Assembly: GCA_003956705.1 (NCBI GenBank)
Contig: QZCP01000037.1
Span: forward strand, 50,393-114,392
Direction: 5' to 3'
DNA from: Brevipalpus yothersi
Lineage: Eukaryota > Arthropoda > Arachnida > Trombidiformes > Tenuipalpidae
DNA: 64,000 bases
Shown: piece by piece, positions 12,733 to 26,254 of the stretch
How positions within the stretch are numbered: position 1 is the stretch's first letter
Layout of the letters: every line of letters starts with the position of its first letter
The notes under the pieces: generated by a model
Databases searched by the model: none
Told to the model about the DNA's origin: nothing
The model's input: the letters and a program-made list of their open reading frames with translations, nothing else
Position numbers and translations under genes: made by a program

Positions 12733-15700
12733 AAATTTAACCAATCAGATGACAAAATGTTGATGCTGATGGATAAAAAATTGCAAACTTAATATTAATT
12801 TCATCCACTACTACAATGTCAACTAGACCACCCACTCTTACTCTAGCATTTTAAAGAGAGCAAAAAATTGGATTCCAGTCAATTATGGATGATTGACATT
12901 CCAAATAGAGACACTATGTATGTTGAAATAAAAAACGGAAAAGTTTAGACATCAAAATTTTTTCCCATGAAAATGTATGCATGAATCTCGGAAAAGGCTT
13001 GATAATTTGATTGAAGTAAATCAGAAGGGCGGGAATCAAGGAAGGTTGTGTGTGTGTCTGTGTGAAAATTAGCTGACAATCTATTCCATCGACATAGACA
13101 CATGCACATACTGTGTAATAGACAATGTAACTTTATATTAAAGTCAGAAACTTTTCTTCTTCTTATTATGCTTTGCCATTGACTGTATATAGTCAGTGGT
13201 TTACTCTTATGATCATCATTCTTCTTTTACTCCTTACTCCTCAGCAGCATCACTTCATCCTATTTCCTCACCACCCTAGTACCACTGTGTATTAGTCGTG
13301 ATTATGTAGATAATGGTGATCATCCATCATCAAAGTACACCAAGATGTGCCAGTACGATGAGTGATCACATACACACATCACCAAGTGTATTTACATCTA
13401 GAGGGAAGTGTGTTTGTGTTCATTATTCATTGTGTGTGTGTGAGAGAGAGTATGTATGTGAATTGAGCAAGGATGAGGATGGAGAGGATGCTGGATGAGA
13501 GAGCGAGGAAAAAATACGATACATTCGTACGTTCAGTATCAAATGATTGGATAGAAGAATTAGAACAGATTTACGTGCTCATTCCACAAATAATCGGTTT
13601 GTTGATAAATGTATAACAGTCAACAAGTTTGAATGAATTGAAAGAGAAAAAGTAAAGGTGTATACTTAAGAGGATGAAGATGAAAGTTTGTAACCGGATG
13701 AAAGATGATTTCGTTGATCCCATTCATACTGTAAATATATATATATATTCATCCATTCATGTAACGCTACTGTCCACTCGAAGCTATTTGAATAGATTTT
13801 TCCACCATCTAAGATTGTATATGTAGTGTATGTATATACATATACGAACGTAAATGTGTGTATGCTCAAATATTGCTTGACTGAAGTTGTTTGAAGATGC
13901 CTTTTTGGGGATGAAAAAAGGAATGATGAAAATCTTGTCTCTTATATCTGCCTCTCTCTCTTTTGCTTCTCATGCATCCATAAAATTGTCCATTGAATAC
14001 TATTTTGACACTCAAAATGTGTGAATGTGTGACAAATACAATTCAACATAATGTCTCGTACATTCACTCTTTATACGTTTACTTATCAGTCAGTTTGTTA
14101 TTCATACTCTTCAAAGCAGCCGGCAACAAATATTCAAATGACCGTCTCATTTGAGTACATGCAAATAGTATTGAGAACATGTAAACGTATTACAGTACTG
14201 TTTATCCTCATTTTGTTAGCTTTTCAAGTAACAATATTTTACTCTTTCAACTCCTTCAACAGACAGATAAGCACAGTCAAATTGAGCTAAACACCGTGAA
14301 AACTCGGAAGAATGTGTGTGAATACTGGTGTATTCATTCTTCGTATGGTTGATTTTGGGATACAAGAAGAGTTTTTGGGTGAGAAGTAGAGGAAAAATTT
14401 ACTGGACTTGTTCATGGGAATCTTGGTAGACCCGTTATGAACACCGTGAAGTCACTGTTGTCTATCAATGGATGGTAGAAAAAAAATGTAGCAAAACAGC
14501 AGCATCATCCCTTACAGCATCCGCATCAGCCTTGTTTCCGTCCCTTCCTCTTTCTCTTCTCTTTTCTCTCTCTCTTGTTTTTATCACACTTTTTCTCTCT
14601 CTCTATCTTTTCTTACTTTTTTCTTTAACTCATCTCTTATTCTTATTCTTCTTTTTCTTCTTTCTTAACACTTGCTCGCATTTCTCCACTCCTTGTGTGA
14701 TTTTCAGGTGATTCTCTTCTCTTCTCTTCTCTCTCTCTCTCTTCCATGTTCTCTTCTTCAGCACTTTTCTTGCCGAAGTAACAAAAAGACTTTGTATTTC
14801 AGGTTAAAGTGATTTATATGAGTGATAAATCTCACTTCTTTCTATTCTATTTTTCTCACCCAATTTCAGGCCCAGCCACTGGATGAGAGTGATAGGAATA
14901 AAGTGAGAAGCGAGAGAGAGAAGTCAGATGAAGAGTGAAAAAAAGTTGCTTCATCTTGATCTGGAAAAGTTCAGTATATATTCTGTACTCTCACTCTTCT
15001 GTACATACATGAACACACACATCACACACTTCTCTTTGCTCAACATTGATAAACAATAAACAGTTTTAGATAGCTTACCGTTTTCGGTGGTCTCTCACAA
15101 ACACACACACAAATAGCTGATTCAGTAGAATCAAAATCAGTTCAAATGATGATTCTGGGGTATAAAAAAGAATGGCGTGATTATTGATAAAATCTTTTCA
15201 TCTCCAAGCTCCCACATGAAAACGCACACATACATACAGTCAACCATGTATTCTGATTGCTGATTCTCCTGATTCTTCTGGTCAGTGGGTGTTTGGATGA
15301 GAGATAGATAAATGGATGGATAGAATGAAAGAAAAGTAAGCAAAGAGTGTTTCTATTCTTGATGGGAAAAGTTATGGATAGATTGTTTATATCATCTGGT
15401 TCGTATAAATAGGAATTGTTGAAAATAGTGGATCTTTTTCGTGTGAGAATGTAGAGAATAAAAGGAGTGAGGTAGAACTATTATTCTTTGGCCGATTTTC
15501 AGTTCAATTTTCACATTCTCACAACCCAATCACTCACTTGAGTATAATAATAATAAGCGAAATAGAGAGTAGAGACATAAGAGCGGAGGTAGAGGGAATC
15601 ATTTTGTTCAAACATATCGTCTGTAAGAAGATTATTCACAAAATCTTGTCTGGATCATACAAAATGTGAGAATTTCTCCACTACCTGAGTGAAAGAAGGA

Positions 15701-16491
15701 AAAAATTCATATTAGCTATAGTATTTGAAAAATCAGACAAAAAATCTCTTTGAATTTATATTTTTAAATTCATTTCCAATGGAAATTCGAAAAAAAAATA
15801 TTGTGTAAGTGTTGAGCAACCAATTTTTCAATTTGAACTCTTGGAAAAAGTTTCATTCTACTGTCTAAGAAGAATTTTGATACTTGGCTAGTAGCTGTAT
15901 ATGTCTTGACAAATAATTCTCTCCCCAATTTTCAAGAAATAATCCAGCCAAATTGTAGATGAAACATGTTTACAAGACTGATTGAAATGAAATTGGAAGC
16001 TCAAATGCTGATGCTCAATCATTGGAAGAGAATTTTAATCTCAAAAATATTTCCCTCAACTAGGCATCTTCTGTAAATATTCCCATGATGAATAAGAGTT
16101 ATCAATTTAGTTTGAAATCAAAGTCAGAAGGGCAAAAGGAACGAGAAAAAAAGTCATGTTCAGGATACTCAATCTTATTCGATTTTTTTCTGATATCATT
16201 TTTCTATTCCTCTCACATGATCCATCATCATCAGAATTGATACAATTTGCTTCATTGGCAAAAATTTTTTCTCTTTCGTCCTCTCACATTCAGAGTGAAA
16301 CTTTAAAATCTTTCCTCTCTCTCTCTCTTTCATTGAGTCTCGTTAGAAATAGAAATCATTTCATTTGAAACTGAAAACCACTGATCAAATACACACTCAA
16401 AATAATACCAATGAATACTGTACCCATGGCTGTGGAAATTTGTGCATAAATTTTTCTAACAGTGTAAATATTCCAAGTATCATGCTCATCA

Positions 16492-16495
<4 letters not shown>

Positions 16496-16531
<36 letters not shown>

Positions 16532-17072
16532 NNNNNNNNNNNNNNNNNNNNNNNNNNNNNNNNNNNNNNNNNNNNNNNNNNNNNNNNNNNNNNNNNNNNN
16601 NNNNNNNNNNNNNNNNNNNNNNNNNNNNNNNNNNNNNNNNNNNNNNNNNNNNNNNNNNNNNNNNNNNNNNNNNNNNNNNNNNNNNNNNNNNNNNNNNNNN
16701 NNNNNNNNNNNNNNNNNNNNNNNNNNNNNNNNNNNNNNNNNNNNNNNNNNNNNNNNNNNNNNNNNNNNNNNNNNNNNNNNNNNNNNNNNNNNNNNNNNNN
16801 NNNNNNNNNNNNNNNNNNNNNNNNNNNNNNNNNNNNNNNNNNNNNNNNNNNNNNNNNNNNNNNNNNNNNNNNNNNNNNNNNNNNNNNNNNNNNNNNNNNN
16901 NNNNNNNNNNNNNNNNNNNNNNNNNNNNNNNNNNNNNNNNNNNNNNNNNNNNNNNNNNNNNNNNNNNNNNNNNNNNNNNNNNNNNNNNNNNNNNNNNNNN
17001 NNNNNNNNNNNNNNNNNNNNNNNNNNNNNNNNNNNNNNNNNNNNNNNNNNNNNNNNNNNNNNNNNNNNNNNN

Positions 17073-17129
<57 letters not shown>
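16496..17129. repeat. (GA)n array interrupted by assembly gap
   Basis: 36 bp and 57 bp of pure GA on either side of 541 N. Confidence 0.9.
16532..17072. other. Assembly gap (541 N) inside a GA array
   Basis: N run flanked on both sides by (GA)n (16496-16531 and 17073-17129). The true sequence is probably more GA repeat of unknown length. Any ORF spanning it is an artefact. Confidence 0.97.
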
Positions 17130-17132
<3 letters not shown>

Positions 17133-20100
17133 GTTCATTTCCCAGATATATAAGGGTGAATAAATAGAGAAGAAAAAGAAATATCATCATCTAACTAGTT
17201 AGTCAACATTTCAGGATTTTCTGTAAAAAGGCAAAGTATCATAGGAAAGGGTTACTGACAATGTTCACACACACAAATTCATGAATAACTGAGAGAATTC
17301 TTCGCCATGAACTGGTAAATAGCTACCAGCATTTTCAGAAACTTCTTCTCTCCCTTTTTACACACAGTAAACCCTTGAACAAGGTGAATATTATCAAATA
17401 GAATTTCCAAACTTGAAAAGATTATTCTCCAATTAAAAATATTACCGTAAATAACGATGAGTTCGAGACCATAAGATGGGCTTTCTATTAGCACGTTTAG
17501 GCAATTCCTATTCACTAGCAGTGACTTGAGTTTGAATAACAGTCACTCTTAAAAACATATAACTGATTAATACACATCAAAATGGATATAATTCAAGAAT
17601 CGTTCAACCAATAGCATGATCATGCTTTTTTTCCTTATCCTTTTCCTCCATGATAGGCCATTCATGGTTCCGTCTCATGGGATCGTTTTCCAAATTGAAT
17701 GAATCAATTTAGCCTCAGGCAAAATATGTTCCTTCATTGATTGGTGTGTATGTGAAAAAAGAATACTATGAGTTTCTGGATACATAGATACATCTGTTTA
17801 CCACTAAGTTCCCTCCAAACTAGCTTGATTTTGATGAATAAAATGCCCAGAATTCCTCAGATACTGATTGAGAGAAGCAAGAAAAAAGGTTTCTTGCTCA
17901 TGTCAAAAAGCTCAAGTGAATGTAGATATCAACGGAAAAAAAAAGTTGAGTGACAGTGTCGCTAGCCTGAGGCCATGTGTATATAAGAATATATATTTAT
18001 ATATATATATAAACAAACATATGTGTGCATGTCCAAGCACGGATGGATGGTTCAAGATGAGCAAAAGATGTAGATAATGTTAATAATGCTCCAGGCTTGG
18101 TGAATATCAAACGTGAACATGCCTACGCATCCGGATCAAATTGATGGCTGATGACATCGGATGCTGACCAGCATCTGAGAGCATCATTGGTAGACTAAAC
18201 TGATTTTTACTGCCACCAAGTTGACAAAATTGTATGGTGATTCTAGCCAATAGAGGTAGGAACAGTTGTGTGGAAGTTGAGTAGAGAGAATGTCATCTAT
18301 TTTACTGCCTCTCATCGAGAAATGAGAGAAACTAAGAATATGATTGAATGTAGTGTATCAGGAATCAAGATGAAGAAAAATAATCACTCAAGGTGAATGT
18401 GAGAGAAAATGCCGCTGGTTAATCTTGGAGTGATGAGGATGCTGCATGCGATATTCAAGATAGATATATAAAAGTGGACAGTATAGTTGAGAGAAAGAGA
18501 GAAAACGAAATGAAATGCTAAAGAACACACACATACAGTGTTGTGTATGTAATGCTTGTTCCTTGTCTTTCCATAAGAGAAAGAGAGAGAGATAGAGAGA
18601 GAGAAAAAAAAGGAATAAGCAGCATGATAATCATTTGCAGTAATTTTCATTCATTCATTTCTATCCTCCCCTCTTTTCATGATACACAATCCGATGTTGA
18701 ATGAACAAGAAGAGAGAGAGAGGGAGAGAATATCTGACGGAGGCCAAATAGGATGGAGCAAATAGAAAACGATGGTGAATGTGCATTTGATAGAGTAATC
18801 TATCCTCAACTTGCGCACCCATTAACTTAAGGTGCCCAGAATGGCTGATTAACTATTTTCTCTCTCTCTCGCTTCCATCCTCATCTTTGGGCTTCCTCAG
18901 ATCCTCTCCCATCATCCACTCTCCATTTCGTTTTCCGCATCTCTCTCCCTCTCTCTTTGGTCTTTGGCTTTTCGTTCTCTCTCTCTTTCTAATTCTCTAT
19001 CTCTCATGTACATACAGCTTCAAGCGTCTTTTCAACTAATTACGGATTCTCGCCCTGATTAGGGCTGACCAATGAGAATATAACTTGATTTCTTTTTCCT
19101 CTTCTCTCTCTCTCTCTTTCTTCATCTTATCATCTTCCATCCATCCAGAGGGAGAGAGAGAAAGATGTGGAAAGACTTAAAGTGTAACGTGTGCTAATAT
19201 GTTTTCTCTTCATCTCCGATTGGACACACAAAATAGTGAGTAAGTAAAGCCAAATGGAAATCGTTTAAGAAGAAGAGAGAATGGCAAACCTAAATGGGAA
19301 TAGAAATAATTTTTTGAACAAAATGATAATGGAAGATCAGCATCTTGCTCAATGCTTTTCCCAAGAAACAGCATCCTCTATCCATCGGTCAGATTGTACA
19401 TCATCAGATGAGTCAAGAAGAGTGACACTTTGTTACGATTCGAAAAGAAAGATACTATCTCATGTGAGAAAATGGAATCAATGTAGCCGATTGTATCATC
19501 ATCACAAAGTATCCGATGATTCCAACAATGATGATGACAATCGCCATCTGAACACAAGAATCACTCTGAACATCGTTCTGATCAATTCTCTTCTGATCTC
19601 TCCTCTTGTTCAATGCCATTAAACTTTAACTTGTGTTCATGGCTGATATTGCTTGAGGCTTGATCAAAGAAAATCTCTCTCTTTTCCATTGGAATCTCTT
19701 TTCAGAAGAGGCTGATTTTTTATCTTCCTTTTTTTCTTTTTTGATCAAATTTGCGGTAGCTTTTTTAATCAAATTTTTCCCTTCCTCAAAATGAGTGAAG
19801 ATTCTCCACAAATTAGCATATTTGCTTTTATGGATTCACTTCTTCCTCTTTTCTTTGATATAACCCTTAACTTCTCAACAACAACTACTACTAATACTAC
19901 TATTAGCTATGAGATAAATTTAAATACAATTAAGTTTTTAAGAAGTACTAAAACAAAGCGGAAGAAGATGCGATATAAGTTAAGTTTGCATGTTGATATT
20001 TTTTCTTCTCTCTCTCTCTCTCTCTCTTCATCTATCTCAGTTCTCTTCGTTCTGAGCAATTCAAGTGGACACTGGAAATGATTGTCTTAATGAGTGATTT

Positions 20101-20197
20101 GCATCTAGACAATTTTATCCTCATCAAAAGACAGTAGAAGAATGAAGTAGAGAGAAAATAATAATAAAAATGAGGGTGAGAAATAAAGTGATGATAA

Positions 20198-20201
<4 letters not shown>

Positions 20202-20247
<46 letters not shown>
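20202..20247. repeat. (GA)23 microsatellite
   Basis: 46 bp, pure, ending in GATAGAGATAG. Confidence 0.95.
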
Positions 20248-20257
<10 letters not shown>

Positions 20258-23200
20258 AAAAACGGAAGATAGAAGTGGGAGTGAAGAGAAATGATCAACT
20301 CTTGTGATAGCCTTTGGGGAGTAATTTCTTACAGATTTGATGAGTCGAGTATCTCTCATCTTTTCATCCTCTTCATCTTATGTATTCTCCTTATGCCACC
20401 ATCATTGAGAGAAACTTTTCTCCTTTCCTACTACTACTATCAAGCTTCCTCATCATTTTATCATCTTGATTTCCCGCTATATCTCTACCCTACTCTCTCC
20501 TCATCTCTTTGGTGGAAGGCTCAATTCTATTCCAAAATGAAATTGCTCTCCTTTCTTGGCGGTGGTTGCAATTTTCATCAATTCTGATGATAATCTGGAC
20601 CCAAGAAAAGAGACAAGATATATACACCAGAAACTTTGATTGTGTTCAATTAATACGTGCCATGTTCACTTGAGTGGCTCTCTTGTAAAACACACTACAT
20701 GCATGTGTGTGTGTGTGATGAGCATTTTGGTTTGGAATTGAAATGGCAACTTTTTTCTGCTACTACAACTACTACATCAAGCACGTGATCTGTTTGAATG
20801 ATTACCTTTCTCTCTTTAGGGTCTATAATCAAGTCGAATGACATTAAATTCAAATGTGTATGTGTGTATGGTGAGTGTAACTAGTGGATGTGAATATCGT
20901 AGGTGTCCAGAGGAAGAGGAGGAGAGAGAGAGAGAGATGATAAAATTCATTGAAATAATGATGATCAGTATCATCGTAAATCGCCCGCACATTTTGACTC
21001 TCAATCGGACTGTCAAAGAGGCAGAAGATAGAGATAGAAAAAGAAAGATGAAATCAGCATCACGAATAGATGTAAGATGAAGATTGAAATTTGATTTGAT
21101 AATGAATTCGATGATATTGAAGATAAAATATAATTTTTTCTCTCGCTCTCAGTTACTAATAAGTTGTACACATATGTTCACAGACAATTTCTTTTCTTCT
21201 CTTTTATTCTCTTTTTCTGATACCTTCTACCTGGCTGATGCACATAAATGATCACTTCCACCAGAAAACTAATCAAAAAATTATGACTTCCAATAAATCA
21301 TACACACATCCGATTGACTTGAGCATTGATATTTATACTTTTTTTTGCTACTTTCACGAATGGTTATTGACATTAATCGGATAATCTTATCTTCCAATCA
21401 CCACCATGATCACATTGAATCATTATTCCTTCCATAAGATGGAATAATCAATATTTTCAGGTAAAAAAGTATGTAGGTGTATTGTGAGAAAGGGAGGGAG
21501 AGAGAGAGAGATGATTTCAGAATTTTCGACAATAAAAAAAGTGACCGAAGGAAGAGTTCTCTCTTCATTAAAATTTTGTGATTCCCTAAAAAAGACTATG
21601 ATATCAAACCGATTAAGGTATGATGCTTAAAAGATTGCCTCAAATTATGGATCCAAAAAATTATGATCACAAAATGCGTGGATATATAAACATGGTGAAC
21701 CTTACACACACACACACAGCTTAAAAGCATTTTTGATAGTATAAAAATATGTAGGATGAAGAGAAGAGAAGTTTTTTCTTCTTTCTTTCCTGTTATGCAA
21801 GATTTTTCCAAAGTATATACACTAATTTAGCCACCAAAAAAGCCTCTGATGTTAAGGTATTTTGTGCATATCTTGAAACCAGAATATTCTATCCCTCTTC
21901 CTCTTCTCTCCCATCCATAGTGAATATCGTTTGATCAGTATGATGGCCATTATCAGCACCCTCGAATTTTGCCTCATTTTGCTTCCATTTTTCATGGGAA
22001 GCAAAATTTTCTCTCTCTCTCTCTCTTCCGCATCACTTGGGTTAAGTTTTTCTTCTACTTTTGCTTCTTCTTCTCCATCCCAAATGAATACATCCATACC
22101 CATATATTATGCGATATAAAAAAGGGAAAAAGAACACTATCAGCACCATTATGGCTTGTTATTATTGTTCAGATAATCGGATCCAGTGAACACATAATTT
22201 TGAACATTCTGCTAGTGTTGGGTGGAGGAAGAAGAGATGAGAGAGAACTTCTCTTTTTCCCACAATCAAACAAATTTGTCTAGCCAAGAGGTTGATTTGA
22301 ATAATATTTAGATCATAATCAAAATTTTTTCTACCTCACTGGAAAGCTTGTAGATTTCAAATAAAATTCCATCTCATTCCATGGATGAGTGTTGAGATTT
22401 GTTACTGAAATAATTTTTACCTTGTGATGACTGGTTAGATTTTCTTCTGTATAGTAACTATCCAAAAACTTAACAGAAAAAAACCCATAAACATTGTCGA
22501 ATAAACTTTCTCTGAAGTCTGAATCTGTCTCGAATCTTTTTTCAACTTGATGAGTGCATGTTGCTACTGTAGATTGCATGATGTTTCAGTGAGAGAATCT
22601 TTCATCTTTTCCAGTAATGAAAGATGAAATAAAATGATAAATTGATGAAGAGAGAGAGAAAAGCTGGTGAAATATCATGAGATGATGAAGAGAGAGAGGT
22701 AAATTGAATGTTTGACAGAGAGATTATATGGAAAATTGTGATGACACTTGGGACTGTTTCAGTGATGATATGAGGATGAGAGAGAGAAGATCAGGTCAAC
22801 TATACTGGGCTCATATTGGAGAAAGTGAACTGATAACTAGCATGAAATTACTTTTATCCTGAGAATAGGTTTGATACACGATAGGGAATAAAACATGAGA
22901 GAAAAAATATTGTGAGATCAGTTCATGATCAGATATTGGACAGAATTTTTTGCTTCATCTGAGGTACACAACTTGTGATTTCAATCTTTATCCCAAGTGG
23001 CGAAGTTGTTCCCACATTCAATAAGACATGAAATTTTCGGTTCATTTTCTTATCATGGACTGATTTTATATTTATCTGACTTGATGGATGAATTTTGAAG
23101 TTCATGATCATTGAAAATGTGATGATTGACTGAATGGACACACGAAAGCAGTATATTACCAAGAGATGAAACAAATTTTTAACCATCTCATGAGAAAATC

Positions 23201-24349
23201 AGATCAATTTTTCATTTCTTCGATGGTATTACTAGTAAGGAATTGAATCATCAGGCTCACAATTTTTCAGATAGGTATCATCTTTAGAAAAATTTCACAT
23301 CAATGCCAATATTTCGTTAACAAAATGATAAATAATACAAAAACTTTACCCATTGTCGATACAAAACCTATGAGATTAGGAAAATATTTCACTTTGCAGT
23401 GAAAAAATTTGCTCATAAGTCTCTACACTGTTTTGGTATGCATGTGTATCAGTAGGAATGGAAAAGTTGGATGAAAAATATCCTCTCCAAACAACAATCA
23501 TCGTGTTGAAATGTTGAAATGCGTGTTATTGGTACTCATTGTTCAGCCTCAGATGCTATTTGAAGCCTTAAGTAAACCCAGAGAGATGACTTTTTGAACG
23601 ATACACCAAAACGAAGAAGCGTGGAAAAGAGATAAGAGAAAAAGAGAGGAGAAAAGTTCGCCTAAGTGGATGAAACTGATGCGGATGCTGGCTAGTTGCT
23701 GTAAGGGATGGTGAATCATTTGGACTCCCATCGGTACCATGTTGCAAGAGGGTGAGAGAGAGAGAGAGAGAAAATCGAAAAATCAAGAAACTATCTCATG
23801 GGACCACTTTGGAACACACTGATGGTGGGCATGAAGCGATCAGTGAATCGAATTTCAAAAAATCTGTACCAAGGATGGAAGAGAGTGGAAAAAATCAGAA
23901 ACCAAAACAAAATGAGCAGAAAATTGAATGAATAATTTTTAAAGATGAAAAATTCAATCTCTCTCTCTCTCGTTCTCAGATAATCTTTTACGCTAACAGG
24001 AAAAAATTTTGTCCAAAAATATCATCTTAACCCTGGAACTTTTAGGATGATATTATTTTTCCAATTTTTTCAGCAATATTAGTTTAAAATTTTTTTCTAC
24101 TTTCACATAAACAGCTTTCAGCATTCATGAGGAGCCACCGAAAAAGAGATAAAGATAAAGAGAGGGAGAGAGAGATAGAAAGACAAAAATCATCATCTAA
24201 TGAGCTGCTCATCTGCATAACTTACTAATCAAATGCTCATTTAAAATTTTCAAGGCTCATTTGAAATATCTTTCTTTTTCTCAGTAAGCTTTTTTTTCCG
24301 TTCACATACACAGACGACAACTGTGAGAGGTTCAATGTGTCAAGAGCAG

Positions 24350-24373
24350 AGGAGGAGGAGGAGGAGGAGGAGA
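24350..24373. repeat. (AGG)8 trinucleotide repeat
   Basis: 24 bp, followed by GATGATGAAGATG. Confidence 0.9.
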
Positions 24374-25210
24374 AGATGATGAAGATGCCTTCCTAATGTG
24401 GCCTCTTGATTACGATAATCAAGGAAAAAAATATCACTAATTTTTTGAGTATTCTTATTCTGGAGACATCAAAATGAACGGAAAATCAGATTCTGTGGAG
24501 GCTCATCTAAAATAGTGTATAATATGTATTTTTAAGATACATAAATTACATCATCATTTGGCCTCCGTATATTGAGCTTTCTGTGTATGTGTGTGTGTAG
24601 TGGACATCTCAAAAAAACGTGAAAAAACGTTTTTCGTGTACAAAGTGGGCAAAGAAAGAGGAAGAATATTTTGCCAGGATTTCAAGATTTCATGATTCCA
24701 AAAGTTAATCATGATATACTCAGAACGCTTTCAACGCTATCGATATGTATATTCTTCATGATTCGGATGCTGCGTGTGGGTTGAGGGATTGAAAAATTTT
24801 ACTTCATCAAAGTGAAAATAAACAAAAAAATTTCAAGCTAATTTAGTAATAATAATAATAATAGTAAGAACAAGTCCAGACAAATGAACTGATGGAAAAA
24901 ATTTTTTGGCAGCAATCAAGATTGGCGGTCATCATGAGAAGAAAAAATTGGATCAATGAATAGTTTTAGATCATCTCTCTAGCATATATTAGATGCTATC
25001 GTTTTCTTCCCTATTATGCTGATAAATACACACACATAAAGCCATTTGTACAAGGTGAAAGATGTATACAAAAGTGCCCAAAGGGGTTTTGCAATAGAAT
25101 AACCAGATAAAGTATTCCAGAATATTTAGTAAAGAGAGCCGGAAAGGATGGAGGGGAACAGCAGCAAAAACAAAATGATGATAATGTTCTCCACAATTTC
25201 ATGATGGAAT

Positions 25211-25214
<4 letters not shown>

Positions 25215-25244
<30 letters not shown>
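25215..25244. repeat. (GA)15 microsatellite
   Basis: 30 bp, 558 bp before a CT array in the opposite sense. Confidence 0.95.
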
Positions 25245-25247
<3 letters not shown>

Positions 25248-25800
25248 GGTAGATGTGTGGATGGATGAGATTTTGATGGAAGAGAAAAACGAAAACAAAA
25301 AAGTGGACATCATCTGAATGGGTCAAGGGATGAAGAGAAGAGAAGATTTTTCTCTCTTCTCAAGATTCACGTTATTAGAGTCAAACCAATTGTGTGCTGC
25401 CTGATTGCTCACGATCGACCTGATTGAAGTGGACATAGTAGTGTGGAGAGATTGTGAAGATGTTATCTTCATTTGATTCCTTTTTACTTCTCCATCTTCT
25501 TCTACTTCTTCTCTTCTTTTTACTCTCATACCTTCTCTTCTTCGGAACTATCACTCGATTATATCTTACATGATGAAATGTGACGAGATTGCATGAACAT
25601 TTCGGGTCGGGTTCAGGCAAGAGAGACAGTAATTTTTTCCACCCAAGCAATTCTCTTTACCAATGATTTCGGTGATTCCGAACGATGAACCAGAGCTATC
25701 ATCGATTTTCACACAGACAAGACATGGACACTTGAATAAGCATTATGGCTTCAGGTCACAACGTCTATGTAGCTAGTCCATCTCATTTAACCTGTGTGAG

Positions 25801-25802
<2 letters not shown>

Positions 25803-25833
<31 letters not shown>
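25803..25833. repeat. (TC)15 microsatellite
   Basis: 31 bp, lying between two GA arrays (25215 and 26199). Confidence 0.95.
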
Positions 25834-25835
<2 letters not shown>

Positions 25836-26196
25836 CTAGCTGTTGGTAATTTTTCATTAATTTTGGACTCATCAAAAGAAAAAGAAGAAGAAGGAGAGAG
25901 AGATCAGAGAAGAAGAACATTTTTCCCACGAAAATGTTGCTCAAAATTTTTCTCTCTCTCTCATCTCAAGCATCTTCTCTCTCTTCCTTCGTTCCTATGA
26001 TAGTCAAGTAATTAAATGATGCAACCGGTTTATTCTCACCATTTTACTGGCTCTCTCATCTTCTCTCTCTCTCTCTCTCTCTTTGGTCATCTTTTTTTTT
26101 TCGTTTTTGACTCTCTCTTCGTGATCATCATTATACGATTCCGACATTGAAGGAGAAGGGGCAGTGATGAAAGTGGCCTGAAGAAGAGGGTTGCTT

Positions 26197-26198
<2 letters not shown>

Positions 26199-26251
<53 letters not shown>
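26199..26251. repeat. (AG)26 microsatellite
   Basis: 53 bp, followed within 7 bases by the palindrome TTTTGGTGCCAAAA. Confidence 0.95.

Positions 26252-26254
<3 letters not shown>

Noticed and set aside
16356..17190. Long ORFs running through the N gap as (Ser-Leu)n
   Set aside because: Artefact of GA/CT repeats, whose period of 2 never creates a stop, plus the N run. The same holds for 50317-50917 and every other Ser-Leu or Arg-Glu ORF in the window.
19281..19622. 113-codon plus-strand ORF (polar N-terminal part, hydrophobic C-terminal end)
   Set aside because: One or two chance ORFs of this length are expected; no splice signal, homology or neighbouring exon supports it. It would deserve a transcript check.
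22331..22579. 82-codon minus-strand ORF with balanced composition
   Set aside because: No motif, no flanking splice sites in a consistent phase, length within chance.
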